Assembly (NCBI GenBank): GCA_963809815.1
Contig: CAWELM010000017.1
Location: 434,001 to 498,000 of the forward strand
Source of the DNA: CAVVJA01 sp963809815
Lineage (GTDB): Bacteria > Actinomycetota > Actinomycetes > Mycobacteriales > Jatrophihabitantaceae
Reading direction: 5' to 3'
DNA length: 64,000 nucleotides
Below the pieces are notes generated by a model. The model worked only from the letters and a program-made list of their open reading frames with translations, had not been told where the DNA came from and did not search any database. Positions 35,744 to 45,157 of this stretch are shown in pieces (position 1 is the stretch's first letter; the number at the start of each line of letters is the position of its first letter). A program made the translations under genes and the position numbers.

Positions 35744-36726
35744 AGATTCTTGGCGAGCGATTTGATCGGCATCTTCAGCTCCTTGAGCATCGTGAGGTCT
35801 TCCACGGCAGGCCGGCCGAGGGTCGTTAGGTAGTTTCCGACGATCATCGCGTTGATGCCGCCGCGGACGCCTCGCTCGGCCAGATCGCCGAGGGTGATCT
35901 CCCGTCCGCCGGCGAAACGCAAGATCGTTCGAGGCATCACGAGCCGAAATGTGGCGACTGCGCGCAACGCGTCGACGGCCGACATCGGCGTACAGTCGCC
36001 GAACGGCGTCCCTGGCCGCGGATTCAAGAAATTCAAGGGCACTTCGTCGGGTTCCAACGCGGCGAGTTCGATGGCGAATTCCGCTCGCTGCTCGAGCGAT
36101 TCCCCCATTCCTACGATTCCACCACAGCACAGCTCCATACCGGCGTTGCTGACCACGTGGCAGGTGTCGAGACGTTCGTCATAGGAATGTGTAGTTACCA
36201 CGTGTGAAAAAAAAGACCGTGCCGTTTCCAGGTTGTGGTTGTAGCGGTGAACGCCAAGCTCGACAAGTTCGTCGACTTGTTCCTGAGTGAGGATGCCGAG
36301 CGAGCACGCGATATTGATCTCGACTTCATCCAAGATCGCTCTAACGCCATCTCGGATCTGGGCCATGAGCCGATCATCAGGGCCGCGAACCGCGGCCACG
36401 ATGCAGAACTCAGACGCGCCCACGGCGGCAGTCTCTTTCGCCGCCTTGACGAGGGCGGGAATATCCAGCCAGGCCGATCGGACCGGCGAATCGAAAACGC
36501 CCGACTGCGAACAGAAGTGGCAATCCTCTGGGCAACCGCCCGTCTTCACCGAGACGATGCCCTCGACCTCAACCTCGTCCCCGCACCACGCGAGGCGCAC
36601 TTCGTGCGCCAGGTCGAGCAATTCGTCGACCCGCTCGTCAGGCAGCCGGAGGCACTCGACTGCCTGCTCCTTGGTCAAGCCGACGCCATCCTCGAGTACT
36701 TGGATGCGCGCGATCTCCAGAATCAC
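35740..36726 (-). CDS. bioB: biotin synthase
   Basis: A 328-residue radical SAM enzyme that inserts sulfur into dethiobiotin. CPEDCHFC provides the CxxxCxxC site for the radical [4Fe-4S] cluster (Cys65, Cys69, Cys72); the NHNLETARS and GIVGMGES segments and the C-terminal RFAGGREITLGD are conserved. The GTG start overlaps the bioF stop as GTGA. Actinobacterial BioB needs a BsaP-like auxiliary protein; a BsaP-like domain here is fused to BioD. Confidence 0.95.
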   Translation of the reverse strand: MILEIARIQVLEDGVGLTKEQAVECLRLPDERVDELLDLAHEVRLAWCGDEVEVEGIVSVKTGGCPEDCHFCSQSGVFDSPVRSAWLDIPALVKAAKETAAVGASEFCIVAAVRGPDDRLMAQIRDGVRAILDEVEINIACSLGILTQEQVDELVELGVHRYNHNLETARSFFSHVVTTHSYDERLDTCHVVSNAGMELCCGGIVGMGESLEQRAEFAIELAALEPDEVPLNFLNPRPGTPFGDCTPMSAVDALRAVATFRLVMPRTILRFAGGREITLGDLAERGVRGGINAMIVGNYLTTLGRPAVEDLTMLKELKMPIKSLAKNL

Positions 36727-37910
36727 GAGTCAGCTCCCTCATCTCGTGCGCGCCCGGCTGGCGAGGTCTCGACGGAACTTGATCCCAGCGCGCCGGTTAG
36801 AGCCCGGTGTGCTAGCTCGAGATCGGCACTGGTCAGGTTGGCCCGTGCGGTCAGACGCAGACACGACCGGCCGTGCGGGACGGAAGGCGGTCGGAAGCAC
36901 CCCACCCGAACGCCGCTCGCCAACACCGCCGCTGCCATCCTGACGGCCCGACGCGGCTCCCCCACGACGGCCGGTACGACAGCCGCGTCCGGCTCCACCG
37001 TCTCGACGCCCACGCGGCGAACGATGGCGGCAAGTTGTTGGGCGTTTGACCGGGCGGCTGACGCCAGCCCCGGTTCGTTTCTCACTATTCGCAGGGCGGC
37101 CAATGCTGCACCGACCGACGCTGGTGCCAGGCCGGTGTCAAAGATAAAAGGCCTGGCCACGTTGATCATCAGCTCGATGACATCAGGCGCTGCCACGACC
37201 GCACCACCCTGCGCTCCCAGCGACTTGGACAAGGTGACCGTGCGGACGATGTCTTCCTCACCAGCCAAGTCGGCCGCGGCGACAGCACCTCGTCCCCGGT
37301 TGCCGACAACACCTAGAGCGTGGGCCTCGTCGACAACGAGCAATGCCCGGTGCCGTCGAGTAATCGTGTGGATCTCGCGCAACGGAGCAAGATCACCGTC
37401 CACGGAGAAGACCGCATCGGTAACCACGACGGCATAGCTCGTGGTGCGAGCAGCCAACGCTGCGTCGAACTTGTCTACATCTCGATGCGGAACCACAACT
37501 ATCGTCGACCTGGACAACCGGCAAGCATCGATTATGGATGCGTGATTTCCGGCGTCGGAGACGATCGTGACCTCTTCGCCACCGAGCGCCGTCAGCGCGC
37601 CGAGATTAGCCAAGTAGCCGGAGGAAAACACCAATGCGGCCGGGCCGCCCGTGAAATCGGCCAACTCCGCCTCGAGCTCTTGGTGCAATGCGGTAGTTCC
37701 GGTCACCAGACGCGAGCCGGTGCTGCCCGCACCCCATATTCGAGCGGCGTTGGCCGCCGCTTCCGTCACGCGGGGATCGTGGGCAAGGCCGAGATAGTCG
37801 TTGCCGGCCAGATCGAGGGTCGCCTCGCTCCGCAGTCGAGGACGCAGGGTTCGCCGCAGGCCGGCCTCGTCGCGCGCAGCGACGGCCCGGCGAACTCGCT
37901 CCAGGCTCAC
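36723..37910 (-). CDS. bioF: 8-amino-7-oxononanoate synthase
   Basis: A 395-residue PLP enzyme that condenses alanine with pimeloyl-ACP or pimeloyl-CoA. LAGNDYLGLAHDPRV, GSTGSRLVTGTTALHQELE, the VVDEAHALGVVGNRGRG Asp, and the VTLSKSLGAQGG lysine are present. The start is a GTG at 37910 with GGGAG upstream; upstream coding-like frame overlaps the phosphotransferase gene and was rejected. It overlaps bioB by four bases. Confidence 0.93.
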   Translation of the reverse strand: MSLERVRRAVAARDEAGLRRTLRPRLRSEATLDLAGNDYLGLAHDPRVTEAAANAARIWGAGSTGSRLVTGTTALHQELEAELADFTGGPAALVFSSGYLANLGALTALGGEEVTIVSDAGNHASIIDACRLSRSTIVVVPHRDVDKFDAALAARTTSYAVVVTDAVFSVDGDLAPLREIHTITRRHRALLVVDEAHALGVVGNRGRGAVAAADLAGEEDIVRTVTLSKSLGAQGGAVVAAPDVIELMINVARPFIFDTGLAPASVGAALAALRIVRNEPGLASAARSNAQQLAAIVRRVGVETVEPDAAVVPAVVGEPRRAVRMAAAVLASGVRVGCFRPPSVPHGRSCLRLTARANLTSADLELAHRALTGALGSSSVETSPAGRARDEGADS

Positions 37911-37945
37911 CCGGCGCTCCCCTCGCTCGCATGTCCCGGACCTCG

Positions 37946-38962
37946 TTACCGCGTCGTCAGAGATCGGATGCCGAACGCGATGAGCCCTTCGACGGCCGAA
38001 CCTACCCCGCTGAAGCCCTCCCCCGTTGTCTGTCCGCGCAGATACCGGAAATGGATGCCCTCCAGCACGGTCGCCAGCTTGTAGCTCGCCAGGCCGACAT
38101 AGAATCCCATGTGATCGAGCGTCCGTCCGCTGGCGATCGAATACGCTTCGAGAAGCTCGGATCCGGTGAGGAAGCCTGGGGCGGCACACGCGTTGCCGAT
38201 CGTGCCGTCGAGGCTTGCGAGGTGCTCATAAGCCAGGATCAGGCCAACGTCGGTGAGGGGATCACCCAGCGTCGCCATCTCCCAGTCCACAACAGCGGCG
38301 ACTTGGTCGGCGTCATCGAATAGCAAGTTGTCGAGCCGGTAGTCGCCATGGACGATCGCTGCGGGTGCGTCGGTCGTTGGCACGCTCTGCGCAAGCTTCT
38401 CGTACAGCTCATCGGCTCCCGCGAGGGGACGGCTGTACGACGCATCGAGCTGTTTCTTCCACCGGCGAACCTGTCGGGCAAGGAATCCCTCCGGTCGGCC
38501 GAGGTCACCCAGGCCAACGTCTCTCGCCACGACGGCGTGGATCGACACCAGGGCCTCGACGAAGCGTCGTCCGACTGTCGCCGTTCGCACGGGGCCAAGA
38601 CGCAGAAGATCGTCCGCTGACCGGTATACCTGCCCGTCGACGAAGTCCATGACGTAGAAGGGCGCACCGATAATCGACGGGTCCTCGCAGAGGTGGCGGA
38701 CGCGAGGTACGGGCACGGCCGAGCCGTTCAGTGCAGCGAGGATCCGATACTCGCGGGCCATGTCGTGTGCGGTCGGCAGGACATGCCCGAGCGGAGGGCG
38801 ACGCACCACAAGTCTGTGCTCGCCATCGGACACGACATAGGTCAGGTTCGACAAACCGCCCTGGATGACAGCACCGTCGATCGGTCCGCCCGGAAAGGGG
38901 CGAAGAACCCCATCCAGATAGGCAGAAAGCCGATCGAGATCAAGGCCGGGGAGCTGCTTCAT
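37946..38962 (-). CDS. phosphotransferase/APH family protein (ACAD10-like)
   Basis: A 338-residue aminoglycoside phosphotransferase-fold protein. The nucleotide loop QGGLSNLTYVV, the catalytic IVHGDYRLDNLLF and the metal site VVDWEMATLGDPLTD are intact. Actinobacterial members of this subgroup resemble the kinase domain of ACAD10 and act on acyl hydroxy substrates rather than drugs. It lies 35 bases upstream of bioF in the same direction, so it is probably cotranscribed with bioF-bioB, an association I cannot explain. Confidence 0.82.
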   Translation of the reverse strand: MKQLPGLDLDRLSAYLDGVLRPFPGGPIDGAVIQGGLSNLTYVVSDGEHRLVVRRPPLGHVLPTAHDMAREYRILAALNGSAVPVPRVRHLCEDPSIIGAPFYVMDFVDGQVYRSADDLLRLGPVRTATVGRRFVEALVSIHAVVARDVGLGDLGRPEGFLARQVRRWKKQLDASYSRPLAGADELYEKLAQSVPTTDAPAAIVHGDYRLDNLLFDDADQVAAVVDWEMATLGDPLTDVGLILAYEHLASLDGTIGNACAAPGFLTGSELLEAYSIASGRTLDHMGFYVGLASYKLATVLEGIHFRYLRGQTTGEGFSGVGSAVEGLIAFGIRSLTTR

Positions 38963-39244
38963 GCCCGCGCCTCGTCGATGCGATGCGGTCGAGTGTGCGA
39001 CCGCTCAACCAACGATCCGGATCGGGCGCACCCTGATCGATCAGCCGTTGCGGCGCTGGCAAGCCCAGCGGATCGCCGATCGCTGGAACCATGACGTGCG
39101 CACTCCGCCGGGTTGTAGCTGATACTCAACAATCTAGTGTCGGGCTGCTGCTCGACGGCCACCGGGGCAGACTAGTCGCGGCACGTCTTCGTCGACTGGG
39201 TTGGCCAATACTCTCGCGCCATAACTGAGGTCCCGGTCGGGTCA

Positions 39245-40099
39245 TCACATGTCACCTGACAGCTCGCCGTGCTCAACGCAACGGGCGGTCCAGCCGCCGG
39301 GCGTTACCTGCACGACCATCCGCCGGCGGCATCGCGCACAGTACCGAGGTGGCTCCAGAGCTCGCGCTGCGACGCACGCCTCATGGACGCCCGGCTTCCC
39401 ACACCGATCGCAATAGCTCACCGCGTGCGGTACCAACCTCTCAAAGGTGCCGCCGAACCAGGGCGCGAGGCTGGCTCGGGCCCGATCAGCGAAGTCTCGC
39501 ATTCGCGGCAGACCTTCCGGCAAGGCACCCGATAGCGCGACACCGGCCACTGTTTCCAGGTCCGCGACGTTGCATCGCTCGGCTAGACCCGGGACAGCGG
39601 GCCAGGACCCGATGATTAGTCCGGCCAGTTCGATGCCACGGTTTGCCATCGCCTCGAGCGTCAACGCTGTCGCGTTCAGGGTTCCCAATGTCGCCGAGCT
39701 GACCACGACCGCGGGCGCGCCCAACTTGCCGGCCAGGTCGGCAATCGTCCAGCCGTCGTCGGCGTATCGGACAAGCAGGCCGCCGGCGCCTTCGATGAGA
39801 ACCAGCTCACGGTCCAGCGCGAGAATTCGCTGCACCGCATCGTCCAGCGCAAGGGCCGGAAGCCCAGAGCGAGCGGCGGCGCGCTCGGGTGAGAGCGGAT
39901 CGGGGTAGCGCGCGAATTCATGCAGATCGTGAATCCCGGACAAGCGACTGATCTCAGCGAGGTCACCGTCTTCTCCTGGCCGGACTCCGGTCTGTACCGG
40001 CTTGACCACCGCGACCTCGCCTGCGGCGCAGGCCGCCAATGCGGCCGTGACTACGGTCTTGCCGACGCCGGTTCCGGTGCCGGTGACGATCAGCCGCAT
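39245..40099 (-). CDS. bioD: dethiobiotin synthetase fused to a BsaP-like cysteine domain
   Basis: A 284-residue two-part protein. Residues 1-220 are dethiobiotin synthetase: P-loop TGTGTGVGKTV, VVKPVQTG and the IEGAGGLLV loop. Residues 228-284 form a six-cysteine domain: Cys230, Cys233, Cys242, Cys254, Cys257 and Cys274 with His277. The EPPRYCARCRRRMVVQVTP and GGWTARCVEHG segments look like the actinobacterial biotin synthase auxiliary protein BsaP (M. tuberculosis Rv1590), an iron-sulfur helper of BioB. Normal BioD ends near residue 225, so this is a fusion. Family identity of the tail is from memory and should be checked. Confidence 0.85.
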   Translation of the reverse strand: MRLIVTGTGTGVGKTVVTAALAACAAGEVAVVKPVQTGVRPGEDGDLAEISRLSGIHDLHEFARYPDPLSPERAAARSGLPALALDDAVQRILALDRELVLIEGAGGLLVRYADDGWTIADLAGKLGAPAVVVSSATLGTLNATALTLEAMANRGIELAGLIIGSWPAVPGLAERCNVADLETVAGVALSGALPEGLPRMRDFADRARASLAPWFGGTFERLVPHAVSYCDRCGKPGVHEACVAARALEPPRYCARCRRRMVVQVTPGGWTARCVEHGELSGDM

Positions 40100-40156
40100 G
40101 ACATCGCCATCGGCGCCAACCGATCGAGGTGGTGACAGCAGCGGCCCACAGGTGCC

Positions 40157-41461
40157 TCAGGTGTCGGATGGCCTGGTGCCGGCGTCGACGGCCGCCGCAA
40201 CGCCCATGCAGATTCGAGCGATGTCCTCATCGGGGCAGATATACGGCGGCATCGTGTACACAAGGTCTCGGAAAGGCCGGAGCCACACCCCTTTTCCTAC
40301 TGCGGCAGCGGTAGCCCGGGCAATGTCCACCGAGCGGTCCAGCTGAACGACTCCGATCGCGCCGAGCACGCGTACGTCGGCGACGCCCGGTTGGCCGGCC
40401 AGGCCGACGAGGCCTTCGCGTAGCCCGGTCTCGATCCGTTTGACCTCACCCTGCCAGTTATGGCCGAGTAGGAGGCCGATGCTGGCGCACGCGACTGCTG
40501 CCGCCGCCGCGTTGCCCATGAAGGTCGGCCCGTGCATTAGCGCGCCGCCCGGGCCGTTGCTGATCGCGTCCGCGATTCGGGGGGTACACAGCGTCGCGGC
40601 CATCGGAAGATAGCCACCGGTCAGCGCCTTGCCGACGCACAGCAGGTCCGGTTGAACATCGGCAAGATCAGCGGCAAACAGGCTGCCGGTACGACCGAAA
40701 CCGGTGGCGATCTCGTCGAGCAGCAGCAGTACGTCGTGGCGCTGGCACAGGTCGTGAAGGACCTTGACGTAACTCGGGTTGTAGATGTGCATGCCGCCGG
40801 CCCCTTGCACTACGGGCTCAACGATCAATGCGGCCAGCTCGTCGGCGTGTTGTTTCACCAGCAGCTCGGTGTCCGCGACCCAAGCCTCGTCAACTGGCCT
40901 GTCGACACCTGGCGGAGGGCGGTGCGCGAACACCTGCTGCGGAAGGACCCCGCTGAACAAGTGGTGCATTCCGCCGACCGGATCGCAGACGGACATCGCC
41001 ATGAACGTGTCACCGTGGTAGCCGCCGCGCACAGCGAGCAGCCGGCTCTTCGCTGGCCGACCAACGGCCTGCCAGTATTGGACGGCCATCTTGACAGCAA
41101 CCTCGACCGCCACCGATCCGGAGTCGCAGAAGAAGACGTGCTCCAGACCGGCCGGCGTAATGGCGACCAGCCGCTCAGCGAGGCGAACCGCCGGCTCGTG
41201 GGTCAGACCCCCGAGCATGACGTGGGCCATCCGGCCAAGCTGGTCAGCCAAGGCAGTATCGAGCACCGGATGCCGATAGCCGTGTATGGCAGCCCACCAG
41301 CTCGACATGCCATCCACCAGCTGTCGGCCGTCCGCCAGCTGCAGTCGCGTACCGCGCGCACTGTCCACCAGATACGGTGGCGAACCTGGCGGCGTCGGCG
41401 CGTACGGATGCCACACATGCCGGGCATCCAGCCGTTGCAGCTCCTCGATGCGATCGGTCAC
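40157..41461 (-). CDS. bioA: adenosylmethionine-8-amino-7-oxononanoate aminotransferase
   Basis: A 434-residue class III PLP aminotransferase using S-adenosylmethionine as amino donor. The HVWHPYAP N-terminus, the MSSWWAAIHGYRHP box and SGSVAVEVAVKMA are BioA features. The PLP site reads LLLDEIATGFGRTG and VGKALTGGYLPMAAT (lysine). The GTG at 41461 has AAAGGAGG eight bases upstream. It lies between a beta-carbonic anhydrase gene (42 bases upstream) and bioD (57 bases downstream), all minus strand. Confidence 0.95.
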   Translation of the reverse strand: MTDRIEELQRLDARHVWHPYAPTPPGSPPYLVDSARGTRLQLADGRQLVDGMSSWWAAIHGYRHPVLDTALADQLGRMAHVMLGGLTHEPAVRLAERLVAITPAGLEHVFFCDSGSVAVEVAVKMAVQYWQAVGRPAKSRLLAVRGGYHGDTFMAMSVCDPVGGMHHLFSGVLPQQVFAHRPPPGVDRPVDEAWVADTELLVKQHADELAALIVEPVVQGAGGMHIYNPSYVKVLHDLCQRHDVLLLLDEIATGFGRTGSLFAADLADVQPDLLCVGKALTGGYLPMAATLCTPRIADAISNGPGGALMHGPTFMGNAAAAAVACASIGLLLGHNWQGEVKRIETGLREGLVGLAGQPGVADVRVLGAIGVVQLDRSVDIARATAAAVGKGVWLRPFRDLVYTMPPYICPDEDIARICMGVAAAVDAGTRPSDT

Positions 41462-41503
41462 GGTCGCATCCTCCTTTGGTGACCCAGCCACGTGCTCACG
41501 CAG

Positions 41504-42025
41504 CTATGGCCGGGCGGTGTCGGATTCGCTCACCAGCACCTCAAGTAAGCCAGTGCCCAGGTCGTAGCGGCATCCGACAACGGGAAACTCAGCTGGCAGA
41601 TATGGCGAGCTACGAACGCGCTGCACGTCTCGCGTCAGGACCGCGTATTGGTCTTCGACGATCCTGAACTCGATGCTCCGCGTGTCCAGGCCAGAGCTCG
41701 CCAGTATGGCCGCGTGCAGCTTTTCTTCAGTCTGCATTGCCATTCGGCAATCGGTATGTGCGACGATCATGATCCGCTCGACGCCCAGCAAGTGGACGGC
41801 AAGGACCAGCGTCCGTAACACATCGTCCGTAACCCGCGCCCCCGCATTGCGGAGAATCTTGGCGTCTCCGGGTTGTAGGCCAACCATCGCGAGCGGATCG
41901 ATGCGCGAGTCCATACAAGTCACGATGGCCAGGCCACGGGCGGCGCGTCCCGGCAGGTGCGGATCGGCATAGCTGGATGCAAAAACCTGGTTAGCCTGCA
42001 AGACGTCGTCGAATGGAGAAGCCAT
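41504..42025 (-). CDS. beta-class carbonic anhydrase
   Basis: A 173-residue beta-CA. Zinc ligands are clear: CMDSR (Cys37, Asp-Arg pair) and HTDC (His/Cys near 90-93), with NAGARVTDDVLRTL between. It hydrates CO2 to bicarbonate. The size and sequence fit the small actinobacterial type (M. tuberculosis Rv1284). It is the first gene of a probable operon with bioA and bioD, which pairs a bicarbonate source with synthesis of the carboxylase cofactor biotin. Confidence 0.92.
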   Translation of the reverse strand: MASPFDDVLQANQVFASSYADPHLPGRAARGLAIVTCMDSRIDPLAMVGLQPGDAKILRNAGARVTDDVLRTLVLAVHLLGVERIMIVAHTDCRMAMQTEEKLHAAILASSGLDTRSIEFRIVEDQYAVLTRDVQRVRSSPYLPAEFPVVGCRYDLGTGLLEVLVSESDTARP

Positions 42026-42184
42026 GGGTTGGATTCCTCACCGGCCTCCCGCGTCAACTGTCGACAATCCGTCGGGCGGAACCGCCTGACCCGCCTATAC
42101 CATGGCGCCGCGCATCCGCGGCATCGCCAAGATACTCGCAAGACTGGACTGATCGTCGCGCCGCCAAGGGAGCCATCCCACGCG

Positions 42185-42631
42185 CTAGCGCATGCCGTGG
42201 TCGCGTAACCACGCTGCGGCTCGGCTGGGCGACGCTCGGGCAAGCCAGGCGTCTTGAACATGCTCGGCCAATTCGGCCCGGGATAGCTCATGGATCCGGG
42301 TGGCGCGAATCAGTATGGAGGCGTGTCCATCGAAGTGGGCCGTTGTGAAGAAGGGCGTGGATCGATCTTGTACCAACGCCTGCTTGTCGGCTTCCGAAGC
42401 GACCCAGAAAACGATGACATCGGGGTATCGCTCACCCGTGTGCGGGTCGATCGCATCCGGCCGAGGCGTTCGAAAGAAGATGAATGACTTGCTCCCGACT
42501 TGGTAGATCGGGTTCTCCTGCGATCCGTGGATGACCGTGGCGTGGGGCATCGCCATCGCGAGAGCGTGGATGTCCTCGACCCGAGCGCGGCCCGCCACCG
42601 GATCAGCGTATGCGGCTGCTAGCAGTCTCAA
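42185..42631 (-). CDS. MmcQ/YjbR family DNA-binding protein
   Basis: A small alpha/beta protein (148 residues from a TTG; a GTG at 42598 would give 137). The conserved opening is VEDIHALAMAMPHATV, followed by PIYQVGSKSFIFFRTP and the C-terminal LIRATRIHELSRAEL segment typical of the MmcQ/YjbR (CyaY-like) fold. Family members are of uncertain function; some bind DNA. The start is unclear because neither candidate has a good ribosome site. Confidence 0.75.
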   Translation of the reverse strand: MRLLAAAYADPVAGRARVEDIHALAMAMPHATVIHGSQENPIYQVGSKSFIFFRTPRPDAIDPHTGERYPDVIVFWVASEADKQALVQDRSTPFFTTAHFDGHASILIRATRIHELSRAELAEHVQDAWLARASPSRAAAWLRDHGMR

Positions 42632-42836
42632 TCGGGAGGTTCGGCGGCGGCTCGGTGAGATCGATGTCGGTGATCTCGACCGCTCGGATGCTGCGGCTGG
42701 GTGTCGGATCCGGTTCAGGCTCGCCGACCGCCGTCAGCCGGGCCGGCCTGCTGGTCATCGGCTCCCGCTACCGGCTCTGAGACCGCCGACTGATCGCTCG
42801 ACGACTACTACCCGGGACGCGGTTAGGTCCGCATGA

Positions 42837-43586
42837 TTGGCGTTCGTGAACGTCGATAGTCACCCGGCTCGATCCGGGATAAGGCAGTTTGCCGGAGGCG
42901 ACCCGCGTCACGGCCCGCTGCCCCCACTATTGCTGGTACTCACGGTGGTGACCGGCTTGGTAGATGCGGTGAGCATCCTGCAATTGGGCCGCGTCTTCGT
43001 GGCCAACATGACGGGCAACGTCGTGTTCACCGGATTTGCGATCGCGGGCGCGCCGGGATTTTCGCTGAGCGCCTCCCTGTTCGCCCTGTTCGGGTTCCTG
43101 GTCGGCGCGATGATCGGCGGGTCGCTGATCGGGCGGCTCGGGCACGATCGGGCGCTGCTGCTCGGCGGCGGCGCCGGGCTCGAGCTTGTCCTCGTCATCG
43201 CCGCCTGCGTCATCACGGCCTTGGGTCGCACACCGTTCACCGACACCGTCCGCAATGTCACCGCCGCGCTGCTGGCGATCGGGATGGGAATTCAGAATGC
43301 CGTCGCCCGCCGACTCGCCGTACCGGACCTGACAACCACGGTCCTGACCATGACACTCACCGGCATCGCCGCCGACGTCCGCTCCGGCACCAATCTCACG
43401 GTGCTGCTGCGGCGGCTCGCGGCGGTAGCCGCGATGCTCGGCGGTGGCGTGCTCGGGGCCGAGCTCGTTCTGCACACCAGTGCGGCAGTCACGTTAGGAG
43501 TATCGGCGGGCCTGATCCTGATCGTCGCCGGCGGAGCCGGGCTGGCGATGCGCCGACCTGGGGCCTGGCGCAAACCTACGACCTGA
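42837..43586 (+). CDS. YoaK/DUF1275 family membrane protein
   Basis: A 249-residue membrane protein with six or seven hydrophobic segments. VTGLVDAVSILQLGRVF and ANMTGNVVFTGFAI are the DUF1275 signature; AIGMGIQNAVARRLAVPDLTTTV follows in the second half. Function is unknown. The start could be the TTG at 42837 or GTG at 42846. It stands alone. Confidence 0.83.
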   Translation: MAFVNVDSHPARSGIRQFAGGDPRHGPLPPLLLVLTVVTGLVDAVSILQLGRVFVANMTGNVVFTGFAIAGAPGFSLSASLFALFGFLVGAMIGGSLIGRLGHDRALLLGGGAGLELVLVIAACVITALGRTPFTDTVRNVTAALLAIGMGIQNAVARRLAVPDLTTTVLTMTLTGIAADVRSGTNLTVLLRRLAAVAAMLGGGVLGAELVLHTSAAVTLGVSAGLILIVAGGAGLAMRRPGAWRKPTT

Positions 43587-43905
43587 CCCACCGTCGACTG
43601 GTTTCGCTCGTGGCGGCGAGCCGTGACACCACGGCAGCCGGCCACCACAGGCGCTCGAGGACGTACGTCGCTCGAGGTTCGGTATCCGGACGTCGATATG
43701 CGTGGAATAGACCGTCCAGACCCGATTACGGATTCGGCTCCAAGCCGCATCCAAGCCGCTGCGAGCGTGTTCCAAACCCCTCGTGTTGGGCTCCGTTCGA
43801 CCGACAGACAGGCGGCGCTCGGGAGGCGACATGTCCAGGGTTCGTGCTGACAGCACCACAACGAGAGCCGCCCGCACCCCACGACGAGCGAAACGGAGCA
43901 CGAAG
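43587..43905. other. intergenic stretch without recognised feature
   Basis: About 320 bases before the secreted-protein gene. Frames crossing it are out of register and arginine-rich. I see no hairpin or promoter that I would defend, apart from the presumed promoter of the next gene. Confidence 0.5.
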
Positions 43906-44253
43906 ATGACCAAGCGACTCGCATCGACACTCACCCTGGCAGCGGCGCTCGCTGTCGCCGCAGTCGCGGTACCGGCGGCCACCGCGTCCGCGGACGTCTC
44001 GCAGACACCGGTGGCGACGGGCTGCCCAACCGGGAGTCCGCCCCTTAGCCTTGCCTTCCTGGCAAGTCAGGGACCGTATCAGTTGCCGTTCCGGCTCGAC
44101 GCCGGCGGCAACAACAACGGCTTCGTCTGCGGGCTTGCGGTCCCCGAGGCGGCGCGGCTCGCGCTGTGCGGCCCCGACTGCCCGGTGCCGGTCCTCTATT
44201 TGTTCACGGAGGATGACAACCCCGCCCATCTCCACGCCCAGCTAGGCGGGTAA
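43906..44253 (+). CDS. small secreted protein
   Basis: A 115-residue protein with a clear signal peptide (KR followed by a long Ala/Val/Leu core, cleavage after ATASA). The mature 85 residues have four cysteines (C in ATGCPTG, FVCGLA, LALCGPDCP), suggesting two disulfides. The sequence resembles small actinobacterial secreted proteins of unknown role. ATG at 43906 with GGAGCACGAAG upstream; longer frame rejected because of the signal peptide. Confidence 0.75.
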   Translation: MTKRLASTLTLAAALAVAAVAVPAATASADVSQTPVATGCPTGSPPLSLAFLASQGPYQLPFRLDAGGNNNGFVCGLAVPEAARLALCGPDCPVPVLYLFTEDDNPAHLHAQLGG

Positions 44254-44281
44254 CGATCACGTGCTCCGAATTACGCCACGA

Positions 44282-44977
44282 CTACAAATCGCAGCCAATA
44301 GTGATGGTGGCCTGCCGGACGAGTGTCGTCAGTACCGCACGTTGCTCCGGCGTCAGATTGAGTAGCGCGGTGAACTCTTCACTCGACATGGACAGGCTGA
44401 TGCCGGGCCCGCTCGAACTCGCTTGGACAGTCGTGCCAGCGCTCGGTTCGCGGCGGGGCCGGGATGGCTTGGCGAGGCGCGCCGGTGAGCCAAACCGCTG
44501 CTCGACGAGTGCGTCAATCTCCACCGCCGTGCGAGGGTCGTCCGGGCCCCAGCTCGTGATCATGGCGACAACGTCATAAGGAATGCGCAGGAACGAGGCG
44601 ACCTGCGCCTCGAGACGGCCGACATCTGGCAAGGCCCGGCGCTCCTCGACCGAGGTGAGCCGGTAGCCCGCGTCGAGTTGCTCGTGCGCGGCCAGGACCA
44701 ACTCGGTGCTGGACGTCCGCACCAGTGTCTGTATCACCGCGTCGACGTCGCCCTGCCGAAGGGCCACCCACACCGCGGCCGGAAGTCGATCCGCGTCCTC
44801 GACACCCTCCGTGATCGATGCCGCGAACGCCTCCTCGAGTCGTTCGTCGAGGGCCCGGTCCTCTCGAACCTTCGCGAACAACACCAGCACCTCAACCGGT
44901 GACCGTGCATCGGTGAGCGCCGCCTCGTACTCGCGCAGACGCTCGCGCCGCTGTTCGTCCCGCTTCGTCTGGATCAC
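44282..44977 (-). CDS. hypothetical protein with HEAT-like helices
   Basis: About 231 residues from a GTG start, soluble, with a charged coiled N-terminus (QTKRDEQRRERLREYEAAL) and a helical body. The C-terminal third has a Pro/Ser/Arg linker (SRPRREPSAGT) and a short helical end containing LTPEQRAVLTTL. I recognise no family. The start is uncertain because the ribosome site is weak. It is divergent from the repeat protein at 45158. Confidence 0.55.
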   Translation of the reverse strand: MIQTKRDEQRRERLREYEAALTDARSPVEVLVLFAKVREDRALDERLEEAFAASITEGVEDADRLPAAVWVALRQGDVDAVIQTLVRTSSTELVLAAHEQLDAGYRLTSVEERRALPDVGRLEAQVASFLRIPYDVVAMITSWGPDDPRTAVEIDALVEQRFGSPARLAKPSRPRREPSAGTTVQASSSGPGISLSMSSEEFTALLNLTPEQRAVLTTLVRQATITIGCDL

Positions 44978-45157
44978 GCCCGACAGTGTGCCCCTCGCCG
45001 TCCAAAATCGCTGGTATTCCAGGCCATGACACCGATCCTCTTGCGGTCGAGATATCGACTGGAGGCTATGCTCAGCCGCCAGACGTGCGACGGATCCTTG
45101 CGATGCCGGGCCCGCGAGTGAGGGCCATCGCGAGTCCTTACAGCTCAAGGGGATGGC

